Source: Bradyrhizobium embrapense (GTDB lineage Bacteria; Pseudomonadota; Alphaproteobacteria; Rhizobiales; Xanthobacteraceae). Taken from it: a stretch of DNA of 64,000 nt. Position numbers and translations under genes: made by a program. The notes under the pieces are model-generated. The model saw only the letters and a program-made list of their open reading frames with translations. It was not told the origin of the DNA and did not search any database. The stretch is from positions 744,411 to 808,410 of the forward strand of contig NZ_LFIP02000002.1 of assembly GCF_001189235.2 (NCBI RefSeq), given 5' to 3'. Shown in pieces: positions 26,274 through 35,662 of the stretch. Numbering within the stretch: the stretch's first letter is position 1; every line of letters starts with the position of its first letter.

Positions 26274-27194
26274 ATGAAGCAGAACTTCACAGTCAGGCAG
26301 GGCGCGCTCGATGGCGTCGAGGCGTTCCTCAGCGTCGCGGCGCACCGCAGTTTTCGCCGCGCGGCCACCGAGCTCGGCGTCACGCCATCGGCGATCAGCC
26401 AGGCGGTGCGCGCGCTCGAGGCGCGGCTCGGCGCCGTGCTGTTCATCCGCACCACCCGCAGCGTCGGAATGACCGAGGCGGGCGAACGATTCCTGGCGCG
26501 CGCCAGGCCCGCGTTCGAGGAGTTGGTTGCCGCGAGCGGGGCCGCGCGCGAACTCGGGCAGAAACCGGCCGGGCTGTTGCGCCTCACCGTGCCGCGCTCG
26601 GTGGTGCCGATCCTGCTGGAGCCGCTGATCGCCTCGTTCTGCAAAGCGTATCCCGAGATCGAGGTCGAACTCGCCGCAAGCGAAGAGCTGGTCGACCTCG
26701 CGGCCGGCGGCTTCGATGCCGGCATCAGGATGGGCCAGTTCATCAACCCGGACATGGTCGCGGTCCGCCTGACCAGGCCGTTCCCGTTCGCGATCGTTGG
26801 GAGTCCGGACTATCTCGCGCACCGCGGCCGCCCCAAGCGCCCGGACGATTTACGCGGGCACGCCTGCCTCAGGCTGCGGCGATCGAACGGCGGGCTCGCG
26901 CCGTGGTCGCTGAACGACAACGGCCGTTCGATCGAGCTCGCCGTCTCGGGCTCCTTCATCGGTCACGACTTCCCGACGCTGGTCGGCGCGGCCATCGAGG
27001 GCGTGGGCCTCGCGCAAGTCCCCGCACCGCTGATATCAGGCGCCGTGAAAGAGAAGAAGCTGGTCCGCGTGCTCGATACCTTCGCGCCGACCACGCCCGG
27101 AGTGTTTCTCTACTATCCCGGCCACCGTCAGATCCTTCCGAAGCTGCGGGCGTTCATCGACCACGTGAAGAGCAGATCGGCGGCGGCGCGCTGA
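26274..27194 (+). CDS. LysR family transcriptional regulator
   Basis: 306 aa. Winged helix at residues 8-65 (GVEAFLSVAAHRSFRRAATELGVTPSAISQAVRALEARLGAVLFIRTTRSVGMTEAG region), substrate-binding domain after residue 95 (LRLTVPRSVVPILLEPLIASFCKAYPEIEVEL). It is divergent from the small secreted protein gene (132 bases between starts). The FAH-family gene lies convergent at its 3' end, 25 bases away. Confidence 0.92.
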   Translation: MKQNFTVRQGALDGVEAFLSVAAHRSFRRAATELGVTPSAISQAVRALEARLGAVLFIRTTRSVGMTEAGERFLARARPAFEELVAASGAARELGQKPAGLLRLTVPRSVVPILLEPLIASFCKAYPEIEVELAASEELVDLAAGGFDAGIRMGQFINPDMVAVRLTRPFPFAIVGSPDYLAHRGRPKRPDDLRGHACLRLRRSNGGLAPWSLNDNGRSIELAVSGSFIGHDFPTLVGAAIEGVGLAQVPAPLISGAVKEKKLVRVLDTFAPTTPGVFLYYPGHRQILPKLRAFIDHVKSRSAAAR

Positions 27195-27219
27195 CGGGTT
27201 TAGGACACCGCGGCGTGCC

Positions 27220-28005
27220 TCACACCTTCTCCTTCACGAACCTGTTCCGCAATGTCCCGATGCCGGTGATGTCGATCTCCACCACGTCGCCGTCCTTCAG
27301 GTCCGGCGAGGCGCCGTCGGTGCCCATCCAGATCACGTCGCCGGGCGACAGCGTGAAATATTTCGATAGCTCGACGAGGAACGGCACGATGCCGAAGATC
27401 ATCTCGTTGGTGCGGAAGCGGCCGGTCTCCTTGCCGTTGACGCGGATCGCGGTCTCCATGCGATCGAGATCGACATCGGTCTCGATCCACGGGCCCATCG
27501 GCTTGAAGGTGTCGGCATTCTTGGACCGCCACAGCCCGCGGTCGGCCTTTTGCCAGCTGCGCTCGGAGACGTCGTTGCCGATGGTGTAGCCGAACACGCA
27601 GTCCATCGCATTGGCTTCGGTGAGGTGCTTGGCTTTCTTGCCGATCACGACGACGAGCTCGCCCTCGTAATGGATCTTCTCGGTCGCGCTCGCCGGGATC
27701 ACGACATTCTCGTCATGGGCGATCAGCGCGTTCTGCGCACGGTAGCCGATCTCGGGACGATCGGGCACGTTCGGCACCGTGCCGGCCTTGTCGGCAGCTT
27801 CCTTGAGATGCTTCAGATAGTTCAGCCCGACGCAGTAGAAGGTGCGCGGGATCAGCGGCAGCTCGATCTTGACGTCCTTCAGGGCGTGGGTCTTCGCGGT
27901 CCTGCTCCATTCACCGAACGGATCGCCGTTGACGGTCGTGACGGTGTCGCCCTCGACGAGGCCCCAGGAAGTCGTGCCCGCGGCGGTGAATTTCAGCCAG
28001 CGCAT
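27220..28005 (-). CDS. Fumarylacetoacetate hydrolase (FAH) family protein
   Basis: 261 aa metal-dependent C-C hydrolase or decarboxylase fold. Visible signatures: FYCVGLNYLKHLKEA, the metal-binding EGELVVVIGK, and GPWIETDVDL, with SPGDVIWMGTDGA near the end. The family includes fumarylpyruvate and 2-hydroxyhepta-2,4-diene-1,7-dioate hydrolases. Start 28005 has AAGGA upstream. It is the third gene of the Ldh - flavin monooxygenase - FAH operon (12-base gap), suggesting breakdown of an aromatic or heterocyclic compound. Confidence 0.9.
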   Translation of the reverse strand: MRWLKFTAAGTTSWGLVEGDTVTTVNGDPFGEWSRTAKTHALKDVKIELPLIPRTFYCVGLNYLKHLKEAADKAGTVPNVPDRPEIGYRAQNALIAHDENVVIPASATEKIHYEGELVVVIGKKAKHLTEANAMDCVFGYTIGNDVSERSWQKADRGLWRSKNADTFKPMGPWIETDVDLDRMETAIRVNGKETGRFRTNEMIFGIVPFLVELSKYFTLSPGDVIWMGTDGASPDLKDGDVVEIDITGIGTLRNRFVKEKV

Positions 28006-28017
28006 GATGATGTCCTT

Positions 28018-29382
28018 CTATTCCGCGGCCTGCGCACGGGTCTTCCAGGCGCCGGCCGCCGGGCGCTTCAGCCCGAGATTTTCCCGCAACGTCGTGCCGG
28101 CGTAGTCCTTGTGAAACAGGCCGCGCTTCTGCAACTCGGGCACCACGTGATCGACGAAGTCGGCGTAGGAGCCCGGCACATAGCTCGCCGCGACGACGAA
28201 GCCGTCGCAGCCGCGACGTTCGAACATTTCCTCCAGCCGGTCGGCAATCTCCTTCGGGCCGCCCACCATCGCGTCCTGCACCTGGCCGCGGCCGGAGAAG
28301 GTGATGAAGTCGCGGGTCGAGGGATTGGCCTTGCCGGAGGTGCGAAGCACGCCGTCGCGGATGCCGAGCATGCCTTGCATGCCCTGCAGTTCCTCCGTGG
28401 TCAGCGGCTCGTCGATCCCCTTGGCTCCGAAGTCGAAGTTGAGGCCTTCGGCGAGCAGCGACAGCGCGTCGATCTCGAGCGGCAGCTTCTGGATCAGGGC
28501 CATGCGGTCCTCGGCCTCGGCCTTGGTCGCGCCGGTGACCGGCGTGATCAGATTGCAGAGGAACATCTGCTCGGGATCGCGCCCGGCCTTGGCGGCTTCG
28601 CCCCGGATCGCGTCATAGCCCTGCTTCGCATTGGCGAGGTTGCGCGCCGCGGTGAAGATCACCTCGCCCCAACGCCCGGCAAAGCGCTGGCCGCGGCCGG
28701 AAGCGCCGGCCTGGATCACGACGGGATGGCCCTGCGCCGAGCGCGGCACCGTGAACGGGCCGCGCGAGGTGAAGAACGTGCCCTTGTGGTCGAGCCGCTT
28801 CACCTTGGTCGGATCGGCGAAGCGGCCGGATGTCTTGTCGATCACCAGCGAGCCGTCTTCCCAGGCGTCCCAGTGGCCGAGCACCACCTCCATGAACTCG
28901 TCGGCGCGATCGTAGCGCAGATCGTGCTCGAGATGCTGCTCGCGGCCCATGTTGAGGGCTTCGCCGTCATTGACCGAGGTCACCACGTTCCAGGCGGCGC
29001 GGCCACCTGTCATCAGATCGAGCGTGGCGAAGCGGCGGGCGACGTCGAACGGCTCGAAATAGGTGGTGGACGCAGTCGAGGCGAGGCCGAGCCTGGTGGT
29101 CACCATGCCCATCGTGGTCAGCACCACGATCGGGTCCATCTTCACGCAGCGGATGCCGTATTCGACGGTGTGGGCGTGGTCATTGCCGTAGCGGTCGGGC
29201 ATTGCAAGGCGATCGTCGAAGAACGCCATGTGGAATTTGCCGCGCTCTAGGATGCGCGCGATCTCCTGGTAGTAGTCCGCCGACATCGAATCGTCGCGCG
29301 ACTCCGGGTGGCGCCAGGAGCCCGGCAGGTTGGTGCAGTTCTGCGCCTGCAAGAAGCCAACCAGCGCCATTTGCCGTGTCAT
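28018..29382 (-). CDS. LLM-class flavin-dependent monooxygenase, NtaA/SnaA/DszA type
   Basis: 454 aa TIM-barrel FMNH2-dependent monooxygenase. Family segments visible: FFDDRLAMP, TTRLGLASTASTTYFEPFDVARRFATLD, GGRAAWNVVTS and VIQAGASGRGQRFAGRW. This branch oxidises nitrilotriacetate, sulfones and similar compounds using reduced flavin from a separate reductase; no reductase gene is adjacent. Start 29382 has AGGAG upstream. The gap to the Ldh gene is 24 bases. Confidence 0.93.
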   Translation of the reverse strand: MTRQMALVGFLQAQNCTNLPGSWRHPESRDDSMSADYYQEIARILERGKFHMAFFDDRLAMPDRYGNDHAHTVEYGIRCVKMDPIVVLTTMGMVTTRLGLASTASTTYFEPFDVARRFATLDLMTGGRAAWNVVTSVNDGEALNMGREQHLEHDLRYDRADEFMEVVLGHWDAWEDGSLVIDKTSGRFADPTKVKRLDHKGTFFTSRGPFTVPRSAQGHPVVIQAGASGRGQRFAGRWGEVIFTAARNLANAKQGYDAIRGEAAKAGRDPEQMFLCNLITPVTGATKAEAEDRMALIQKLPLEIDALSLLAEGLNFDFGAKGIDEPLTTEELQGMQGMLGIRDGVLRTSGKANPSTRDFITFSGRGQVQDAMVGGPKEIADRLEEMFERRGCDGFVVAASYVPGSYADFVDHVVPELQKRGLFHKDYAGTTLRENLGLKRPAAGAWKTRAQAAE

Positions 29383-29406
29383 GTCGTTCTCCTGTGCCTG
29401 AATGCG

Positions 29407-30459
29407 TCAGCGAAGATCGAGGTCGTCGGTCAGCTTGTAGTCGGCGGCGAGCGCCTTGAGCTTGTCCCAGGTGGCGTCCTCGATCTCGATGCCGTCCTTG
29501 CGCCGCTGCTGCTCGCGGATGAATTCGACCTCACCCGGATAAAACACGCCGCGGCTCCCTTCCGAAGGCGGCGTCGATTTCAGGTAGCGGGCGAAGTCGG
29601 CGACCTCCTTCTTGAAATCCTGCAAGGGGCGGAATGCGGCGACGTTGAACACCGCCATGAAGCAACCGTCGTTGTGACGGCCGGTCGGCTCGACGCCGAA
29701 GCCGAGGCCGGTCAGCAGGCCGCACAGCACCTCGACCATCGCGGCAAGGCCACTTCCCTTGTAGCCTTCGCTGCCGCCGAGCGGTAGCAGCGCGCCGCCC
29801 TTGCGATAGTCTTTTGGATCGGTGGTGTCGCGCCCTTCGGCATCGATGATCCAGCCTTTCGGGATGCTCTCGCCGCGCGCCACGGCAAGCTGAATCTTGC
29901 CGGCCGCGACCGCCGAGGTCGCCATGTCCAAATAGAACGGCGCCTCGAGATCGGAGGGCACCGCGATCGAGAGCGGGTTGGTGCCGAGTCGGGCCTCGCG
30001 GCCGCCGAACGGCGCGACATGCTTCGGCGAGCGGCCGGAATCCGCGGCCGCAATTCCGATCATGCCTTCGCGCATCGCCATCATCGGGTAATGCGCGAGA
30101 CGGCCGACATGACTCTGCCGGAAAACGGTGCAGGCCGCGACATTGGCGGTCTTCGCTTTGTTGATGGTCATCTCCATCGCCTTGGCGTTGACGTGGAAGC
30201 CGAACCCCCAATGGCCGTCGATCACGGTCGTGGTCGGCGTCTCCTGCACGATGGTCCATTTCGCGCCGGGCACGATATGGCCGGCCTTGATGCGGTCGAT
30301 ATAGGTCGGGATCGCGATCACGCCGTGGGAGTCATGGCCGGCGAGGTTGGCGTTGACGCAGCCGGAGGCGACCGCATCGGCCTCCTCCTCCGATGCGCCG
30401 GCGCCCCGGAGCAGCGCCGCGCCGATGCGCGTGAGACGGTCGGCCCGGACGATCGGCAT
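29407..30459 (-). CDS. Ldh family oxidoreductase (malate/L-lactate dehydrogenase type)
   Basis: 350 aa NAD(P)-dependent dehydrogenase of the type-2 malate/lactate, ureidoglycolate and delta-1-piperideine-2-carboxylate reductase family. Segments: GHDSHGVIAIPTYIDRIKAGHI with the conserved His, IAAADSGRSPKHVAPFGG, and GYKGSGLAAMVEVL. Start 30459 has GAGGAAA upstream. First gene of the operon with the monooxygenase and FAH-family genes. Confidence 0.92.
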   Translation of the reverse strand: MPIVRADRLTRIGAALLRGAGASEEEADAVASGCVNANLAGHDSHGVIAIPTYIDRIKAGHIVPGAKWTIVQETPTTTVIDGHWGFGFHVNAKAMEMTINKAKTANVAACTVFRQSHVGRLAHYPMMAMREGMIGIAAADSGRSPKHVAPFGGREARLGTNPLSIAVPSDLEAPFYLDMATSAVAAGKIQLAVARGESIPKGWIIDAEGRDTTDPKDYRKGGALLPLGGSEGYKGSGLAAMVEVLCGLLTGLGFGVEPTGRHNDGCFMAVFNVAAFRPLQDFKKEVADFARYLKSTPPSEGSRGVFYPGEVEFIREQQRRKDGIEIEDATWDKLKALAADYKLTDDLDLR

Positions 30460-30827
30460 GGGATTTTCCTCGCGGTCCGCCCGCGTGATGCGCGGGTCTT
30501 GCTTGCTGTTGTCAGGCTCATGCTCTCAAAGCGCAGCTTGCCGAGCAAGGGCGGAAAATCCGGTCCGCCATACCGCCAGCAGAGTGCTCCCGGCGATATT
30601 TTCACCGAGTGAAACGGGTGCGGTCGCGATGCGGAATTTGGGCGCCGCGGCGGGACGACCAAGGCGGCAGTCCGTGCCTTTCGGCGCTCCGCCTCAACCT
30701 GGCACACTGACGTCCGTAATATCCCGGAAAACGCTCTTCGGCATTCGTCAGCCGTTTACTTTGTCTCACAACTTGCCGGATGCGCTAACCGCCACTTAGG
30801 CCTCTCGCGGGCAATGTTCCCCGGCAG
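30460..30827. other. Intergenic region between divergent genes
   Basis: A 368-base stretch between the Ldh-family gene (minus) and the GAF-GGDEF-EAL gene (plus). It must hold both promoters. I found no convincing gene, repeat or palindrome in it. Confidence 0.6.
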
Positions 30828-33800
30828 TTGAAGGGGGTGGCCCTGGGGCCTTCAGGGATCGTGCAGTCGAGCATCGGGCGTACATTCGCGGCGTTGAATG
30901 CGACCAACGAAGCGATCCTGTACGCGAAATCACCAGAAGAATTGTACGGAAAGGTCTGCGAAGCCGCGTTCTCGAGTGGGAGCTTCCTGGCCGCGACCGT
31001 CTTTTTGCTGGAGCCCGATACCGGTCGGCTGCTGTTCGCGGCCGGTTGCGGCGACGATGTCGCGCGCCTGCGCAGCATCACGATCTCCGCCCTCGCCAAC
31101 ACCCCGGAAGGGGAGGGCGTGGCCGGGCGGGCGTTCCGCGATCAGAGCGCCAGCGTCAGCAACGACTATGTCAACGATGCCCGTTCGTCGGCCTGGCGTA
31201 GCGGCCTCGCGGCAGCTGGCGTTGGTGCGGCGGCGGCGATGCCGTTGGTCTGCAACGGCCGCAGCGTCGGCGTCTTCATGGTGACCCGGCGCGAGGTCGA
31301 CTCGCTCGGCGAGGAGATCGTGTCGCTGCTGGAGCGCATGGCCGCCAACGTGTCTTACGCGCTCGACAATTTCGACCATGAAGCGTCGCGCAAGAGCGGC
31401 GAGCGGGCGATGCGTCGGCTCAACCGCATGTTCGGCGCCATCAGCGCAACCAACGAGGCGATCCTTCGCGCCAAGACCGAGCACGATCTTTATCAGAGGG
31501 TGTGCGATGCCGCGGTGTTCAGCGGCAAATCCTTCGCGACCGTGGTGCTGCTGGCCGAGCCCGACACGCACTGGCTCGAGCCGGTCGCAGGCACCGGCGA
31601 GGCGCTCGACCTGATCACGCAGACGCGCTTTTCGACCGACCCGGACAATCTCTACGGCAAGGGCATCTGCGGCGAGGCGTTCCGGACCAAACGGCCGTGC
31701 ATCGAGCACGACATTCCGGTATCGGCGGGCGCCGCACAGACGGAAGCCGGTGGCGGCGGCCTGATGGCCTGCGTCGCGCTGCCGCTCACCCGGTTCGGCA
31801 GGAGCATCGGCGTCCTGATCTTCTTCATCGGCAATTCCTGGGCCCGCGACGAAGAGATCATCGCGCTGCTGGCGGGCATTGCCGAGAACGTCTCGGTTGC
31901 GCTTGACACGTTCGGCCGCGCCACCGAGAAGGCCAAGGCCGATGCCGAGCGCGAGCGGCTGTCGCGGATGTTCGCGGCGCTGAGCGCGACCAACGAGGCG
32001 ATCATGCGCGCGCGGTCGCGCCTCGAGATGTTCGAGCTGGTCTGCGCCGCGGCGGCGCATGGCGGCGGGTTCAACTCGACCAGCATCCTGATCGCGAAAC
32101 CTGGCGACGACTTCCTGGAGATGATGGCGGTCGCGGGGCCGACCGCCGAGAATGCGCGCCGTCTCAACGTCTCGCGCAGCGAGGCGCGTCCGGAAGGACG
32201 CGGGGTTTGCGGCAGGGCGTTCCGCTCCAGGCGTGCCTGCGTCAACAACGATTTTCTGGGCGACGTCGCCAACAGCCCGTTCCGCGACGTCATCGACCGC
32301 GAGGATGCGCGATCGGGCGCGGCATTTCCGTTGATCGTCGACGACGATCCGGTCGGCGTGATGCTGTTCATCTCGGCCAAGCGCAACACCTTCTCGGCCG
32401 AGTTCGCCGAGCTGCTGCAGCGGCTCGCCGACAACGTCGCCTATGCGCTCGGCAGCTTCGATCGCGCCGACGAGAAGGCGCGCACGGAGGAGCAGAAGGA
32501 ACGTCTGAGGCGGATGTTCGCGGCGCTGAGCGCGACCAACGAGGCGATCATGCGGGCGAAATCCCGCAGCGAGCTGTTCGATCTGGTTTGCGATGCCGCC
32601 GCAGTCGGCGGTCAATTCATCTCGGCCACGATCAGGCTGGTGCGGCCGGGCGAGGTCTTCCTGGAGAACGTGGCTGCTTCCGGCCCCGATCGGGTACGCG
32701 CCCGCGAAGTCCAGCTGTCGGCCGATGCGACGCGTCCGGAGGGACAGACGCTGACCGGCGTTGCGATCCGCACTCGCAGGCCCTGCATCAGCAACGATTA
32801 TCTCAGCGACTTCGGCCCCGAATCGCATGTCTATCCGGTCGTGCGCGACAGCGGCAGCAAGTCCGGCGCAGCCCTGCCGCTGCTCAAGAACGGCGAGGCG
32901 ATCGGCGCGCTGGTGTTCCTCTCCGGCGAGTTCAACACCTTCAGCCCGGAGATGATGGCGCTGCTGCAGCGGCTCACCGAGAACGTGTCGTTTGCACTGG
33001 CCAATTTTGATCGCGCCGACGAGAAGGCCCGGGCTGACGAGCAGAAGGAGCGGCTGTCGCGGATGTTCGCGGCGTTGAGCGCGACCAACGAGGCGATCAT
33101 GCGGGCGAAGTCCCGCACCGAGCTCTACCAGCTGGTCAGCGAGGCGGCGGCGACCGGCGGCAAGTTCACCTCGACCACCATCGCGCTGGCGCAGCCCGGA
33201 AGCGACTATCTCCGCATCGTCGCGATCGCGGGCCCGGCGGCCGACGGCGCGAGCCAGGTGACGCTCTCGACCAGCGAGGCGCACCCCGAGGGGCGCGGCG
33301 CCTGCGGCAGGGCGTTCCGGTCGGGCAAGGCCTGCATCATCAATGACTATTTTGCCGATACCGAGACCGCCGCTTTCCATGAGCGCGCTCGCCTCGATGG
33401 AACGCAGTCCGGTGCCTCGTTCCCGCTAATCGTCAACGGATCGGTCGTCGGCGTCATGATCTTCGTCGCGATCGAGAAGGATACGTTCACGCCGGAATTC
33501 GCCGAGCTGCTGCAGCGACTCGCGGACAATCTGGCGTTCGCGCTCGAGAGCTTCGACCGCGCCGACGAGAAGCACAAGGCCGATGAGCGGATCGAATATC
33601 TCGCCTCGCATGACAGCCTGACCAATCTGCCGAACCGCGAGACCTTCAACGAGATGCTGCGTCACGCGATCTCGGCGGCGGATCGCCATCGCCGGCAGCT
33701 CGCGGTGCTGTTCATCGATCTCGACCGCTTCAAGGTGATCAACGACTCGCTCGGCCACGACGCCGGCGACATGCTGCTGGTGGCGATCGCCGAGCGGCTG

Positions 33801-34979
33801 CGCGGATCGTTGCGTGCAAGCGACGTGGTGGCGCGGCTCGGCGGCGACGAGTTCGTGGTCATCCTGGAGGACACCGCCGAACGGCACGACGTCGAGCGGA
33901 TCGCCGGCGATCTCCTGGTCGCACTCAGCCAACCGATGCAGCTCAGCGGGCATGAGTGCCACACCACGGCCTCGATCGGGATTGCGACCTATCCCACCGA
34001 CGGCTCCGACGTGCAGACGCTCACCAAGAATGCCGACATGGCGATGTATCTCGCCAAGGAGGACGGCAAGAACGGCTTCCGCTTCTTCTCCAACGAGGTG
34101 AGGGCGCAGTCGATCGAGCGCCTGACGATGGAGAGCGCACTGCGCCGCGCGCTGGAGCGCGACCAGTTCTCGCTCGAATATCAGCCCAAGGTCGATATGG
34201 CGAGCGGACAGGTCAGCGGCGTCGAGGCGCTGCTGCGCTGGAGCCATCCCGAGCTTGGCAATGTCTCGCCGGGGCAGTTCATTCCGCTCGCCGAGGAGAT
34301 CGGGCTGATCGTGCCGATCGGCCGCTGGGTGTTGAAGGCGGCTTGCGCGCAGAACATGGCGTGGCAGCACCGTGGCCTCAGGGCGGTGACGATGGCGGTC
34401 AACCTTTCGCCGCGGCAGTTCGGCGATCCGAACCTGCTCGACGACATCGACGCGGCGCTGGCGGCGAGCGGCATGTCGCCGGCGCTGCTGCAACTCGAGG
34501 TCACCGAAAGCATGGTGATGCGCAACGTGACGCGCGCGGTCCGCGTGCTCGACGCCATCCAGAACCGCGGCATTCGGCTTGCGATCGACGATTTCGGCAC
34601 CGGCTATTCGTCGATGTCGCTGATGAAGCAGTTCCCGATCGACACAATCAAGATCGATCGCTCCTTCGTGCGCGATTTGCCTGATGATTCCGAGGACGTC
34701 GCGATCGCGCAGGCGATCATCAGCATGGGCAAGGCGCTCGGCATGACCATCGTGGCCGAGGGCGTCGAGACCTCCGAGCAGCAGGAGTTCCTGCGCGCGC
34801 ATGCCTGCGACGAGATGCAGGGCTTCCTGTTCTCGAGGCCGCTGCCGCCGCGCGATCTCGCCGAATTGTTGTCGAAGACGGCGCCGGTGCTGACGTCGCC
34901 GCCATTGCAGCCGTCGCTGGATGGCGAAGCGGCCAGCGAAGCCGGGCTGGAGCTAGGGCGGAAACGCGCTATCGTCTGA
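30828..34979 (+). CDS. Cyclic-di-GMP signalling protein: five GAF repeats + GGDEF + EAL
   Basis: 1383 aa, no membrane segment. Five tandem GAF-type sensor units start near residues 19, 201, 381, 563 and 746; units 3-5 begin with near-identical RMFAALSATNEAIMRAKSR segments and end in NVAYALGSFDRADEKA-like linkers. The GGDEF domain (about 925-1085) has an intact GGDEF motif (1005-1009) and an RASD inhibitory site five residues before it. The EAL domain (about 1095-1345) has intact EAL (1133-1135), DDFGTGYSS and AEGVET. Both synthesis and breakdown of c-di-GMP are thus possible. The start is uncertain: TTG 30828, or GTG 30837 or 30861. Its end overlaps the opposite gene by 27 bases. EPS genes nearby are possible targets. 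Confidence 0.93.
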   Translation: MKGVALGPSGIVQSSIGRTFAALNATNEAILYAKSPEELYGKVCEAAFSSGSFLAATVFLLEPDTGRLLFAAGCGDDVARLRSITISALANTPEGEGVAGRAFRDQSASVSNDYVNDARSSAWRSGLAAAGVGAAAAMPLVCNGRSVGVFMVTRREVDSLGEEIVSLLERMAANVSYALDNFDHEASRKSGERAMRRLNRMFGAISATNEAILRAKTEHDLYQRVCDAAVFSGKSFATVVLLAEPDTHWLEPVAGTGEALDLITQTRFSTDPDNLYGKGICGEAFRTKRPCIEHDIPVSAGAAQTEAGGGGLMACVALPLTRFGRSIGVLIFFIGNSWARDEEIIALLAGIAENVSVALDTFGRATEKAKADAERERLSRMFAALSATNEAIMRARSRLEMFELVCAAAAHGGGFNSTSILIAKPGDDFLEMMAVAGPTAENARRLNVSRSEARPEGRGVCGRAFRSRRACVNNDFLGDVANSPFRDVIDREDARSGAAFPLIVDDDPVGVMLFISAKRNTFSAEFAELLQRLADNVAYALGSFDRADEKARTEEQKERLRRMFAALSATNEAIMRAKSRSELFDLVCDAAAVGGQFISATIRLVRPGEVFLENVAASGPDRVRAREVQLSADATRPEGQTLTGVAIRTRRPCISNDYLSDFGPESHVYPVVRDSGSKSGAALPLLKNGEAIGALVFLSGEFNTFSPEMMALLQRLTENVSFALANFDRADEKARADEQKERLSRMFAALSATNEAIMRAKSRTELYQLVSEAAATGGKFTSTTIALAQPGSDYLRIVAIAGPAADGASQVTLSTSEAHPEGRGACGRAFRSGKACIINDYFADTETAAFHERARLDGTQSGASFPLIVNGSVVGVMIFVAIEKDTFTPEFAELLQRLADNLAFALESFDRADEKHKADERIEYLASHDSLTNLPNRETFNEMLRHAISAADRHRRQLAVLFIDLDRFKVINDSLGHDAGDMLLVAIAERLRGSLRASDVVARLGGDEFVVILEDTAERHDVERIAGDLLVALSQPMQLSGHECHTTASIGIATYPTDGSDVQTLTKNADMAMYLAKEDGKNGFRFFSNEVRAQSIERLTMESALRRALERDQFSLEYQPKVDMASGQVSGVEALLRWSHPELGNVSPGQFIPLAEEIGLIVPIGRWVLKAACAQNMAWQHRGLRAVTMAVNLSPRQFGDPNLLDDIDAALAASGMSPALLQLEVTESMVMRNVTRAVRVLDAIQNRGIRLAIDDFGTGYSSMSLMKQFPIDTIKIDRSFVRDLPDDSEDVAIAQAIISMGKALGMTIVAEGVETSEQQEFLRAHACDEMQGFLFSRPLPPRDLAELLSKTAPVLTSPPLQPSLDGEAASEAGLELGRKRAIV

Positions 34980-35294
34980 CGGCTGCACGGGCAGGTCGCG
35001 GACGTCGGAATCGGTGGATGCGATCAGGCGCGAGAAATCATAGGGCCAGGACGGGATCGCCTGGCCGGCCAAGGTCTGGCGCAGCGCCGCCGACGCCTCC
35101 GCAAAGCTCGCCCCGTCGGCCAGACGGAACCGACGGCACCAATTCGACGGCAGCGGTTCGGCGGTATCGCGCATCTCGAACGCCGGTCCCCACCACCATG
35201 CCGGCGCCGGCGGCCGTTCCGGTTCGGCAATGGCGCGCCATCGCGCGAACTCGTCGGCAATGCGGGCAAATTGCAGTTTGGCGGCGGGATGCAT
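34953..35294 (-). CDS. Hypothetical protein, convergent overlap with the GGDEF-EAL gene
   Basis: 113 aa, soluble, Trp-rich centre (PAPAWWWGPAFEM) and an acidic C-terminus. Not recognised. I chose MHPAAKL at 35294 because AGGAAGG lies 8-9 bases upstream; the frame is open to 35372. Its last 27 bases overlap the end of the cyclic-di-GMP gene on the other strand. Confidence 0.65.
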   Translation of the reverse strand: MHPAAKLQFARIADEFARWRAIAEPERPPAPAWWWGPAFEMRDTAEPLPSNWCRRFRLADGASFAEASAALRQTLAGQAIPSWPYDFSRLIASTDSDVRDLPVQPSDDSAFPP

Positions 35295-35350
35295 CGAAGG
35301 CCCTTCCTCGAAGCCGGATGATAGCATCCCACGCACCTCGCGCAACGCGG

Positions 35351-35590
35351 CTATTGGCGACCGTGCTGCCAATGCGCCGTGACGTCGGAGCCCGATTTGT
35401 TGAGGTGGACGTGCTGGTCGACATGATCGACCCAGGACAGCGGAATGAAATGGTGGTGCTGACCGTCGGGTGAACTCTGCTTGGTCAGCTTGATCTTGTC
35501 GGTGCCTTCCATGTGGTCGACCTTGCCGACCGTCTTCTTGTCCGACGAGATCACGTCCATATGTTCCCGAATGTCGGCAGCTGTTGCCAT
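35351..35590 (-). CDS. DUF2171 family protein
   Basis: 79 aa, His-rich small protein (ADIREHMDVISSDKKTVGKVDHMEG, then HHHFIPLSWVDHVDQHVHL). This matches DUF2171, a PRC-barrel-like family often found near stress genes in Rhizobiales. Start 35590 has GAGGAG upstream. Function unknown. Confidence 0.85.
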   Translation of the reverse strand: MATAADIREHMDVISSDKKTVGKVDHMEGTDKIKLTKQSSPDGQHHHFIPLSWVDHVDQHVHLNKSGSDVTAHWQHGRQ

Positions 35591-35662
35591 GCGTTATCTC
35601 CTCGTCATGATGATGAGGGGGTGAAACGCTGGGTGGATGGAATGGTTGCTAGCCGCGTCCGG

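Noticed and set aside
30882..33110. Regularly spaced near-identical DNA segments, possible tandem repeat array or CRISPR-like pattern
   Set aside because: The spacing (540-549 bases) equals one GAF unit and the frame stays open, so these are protein-domain repeats.
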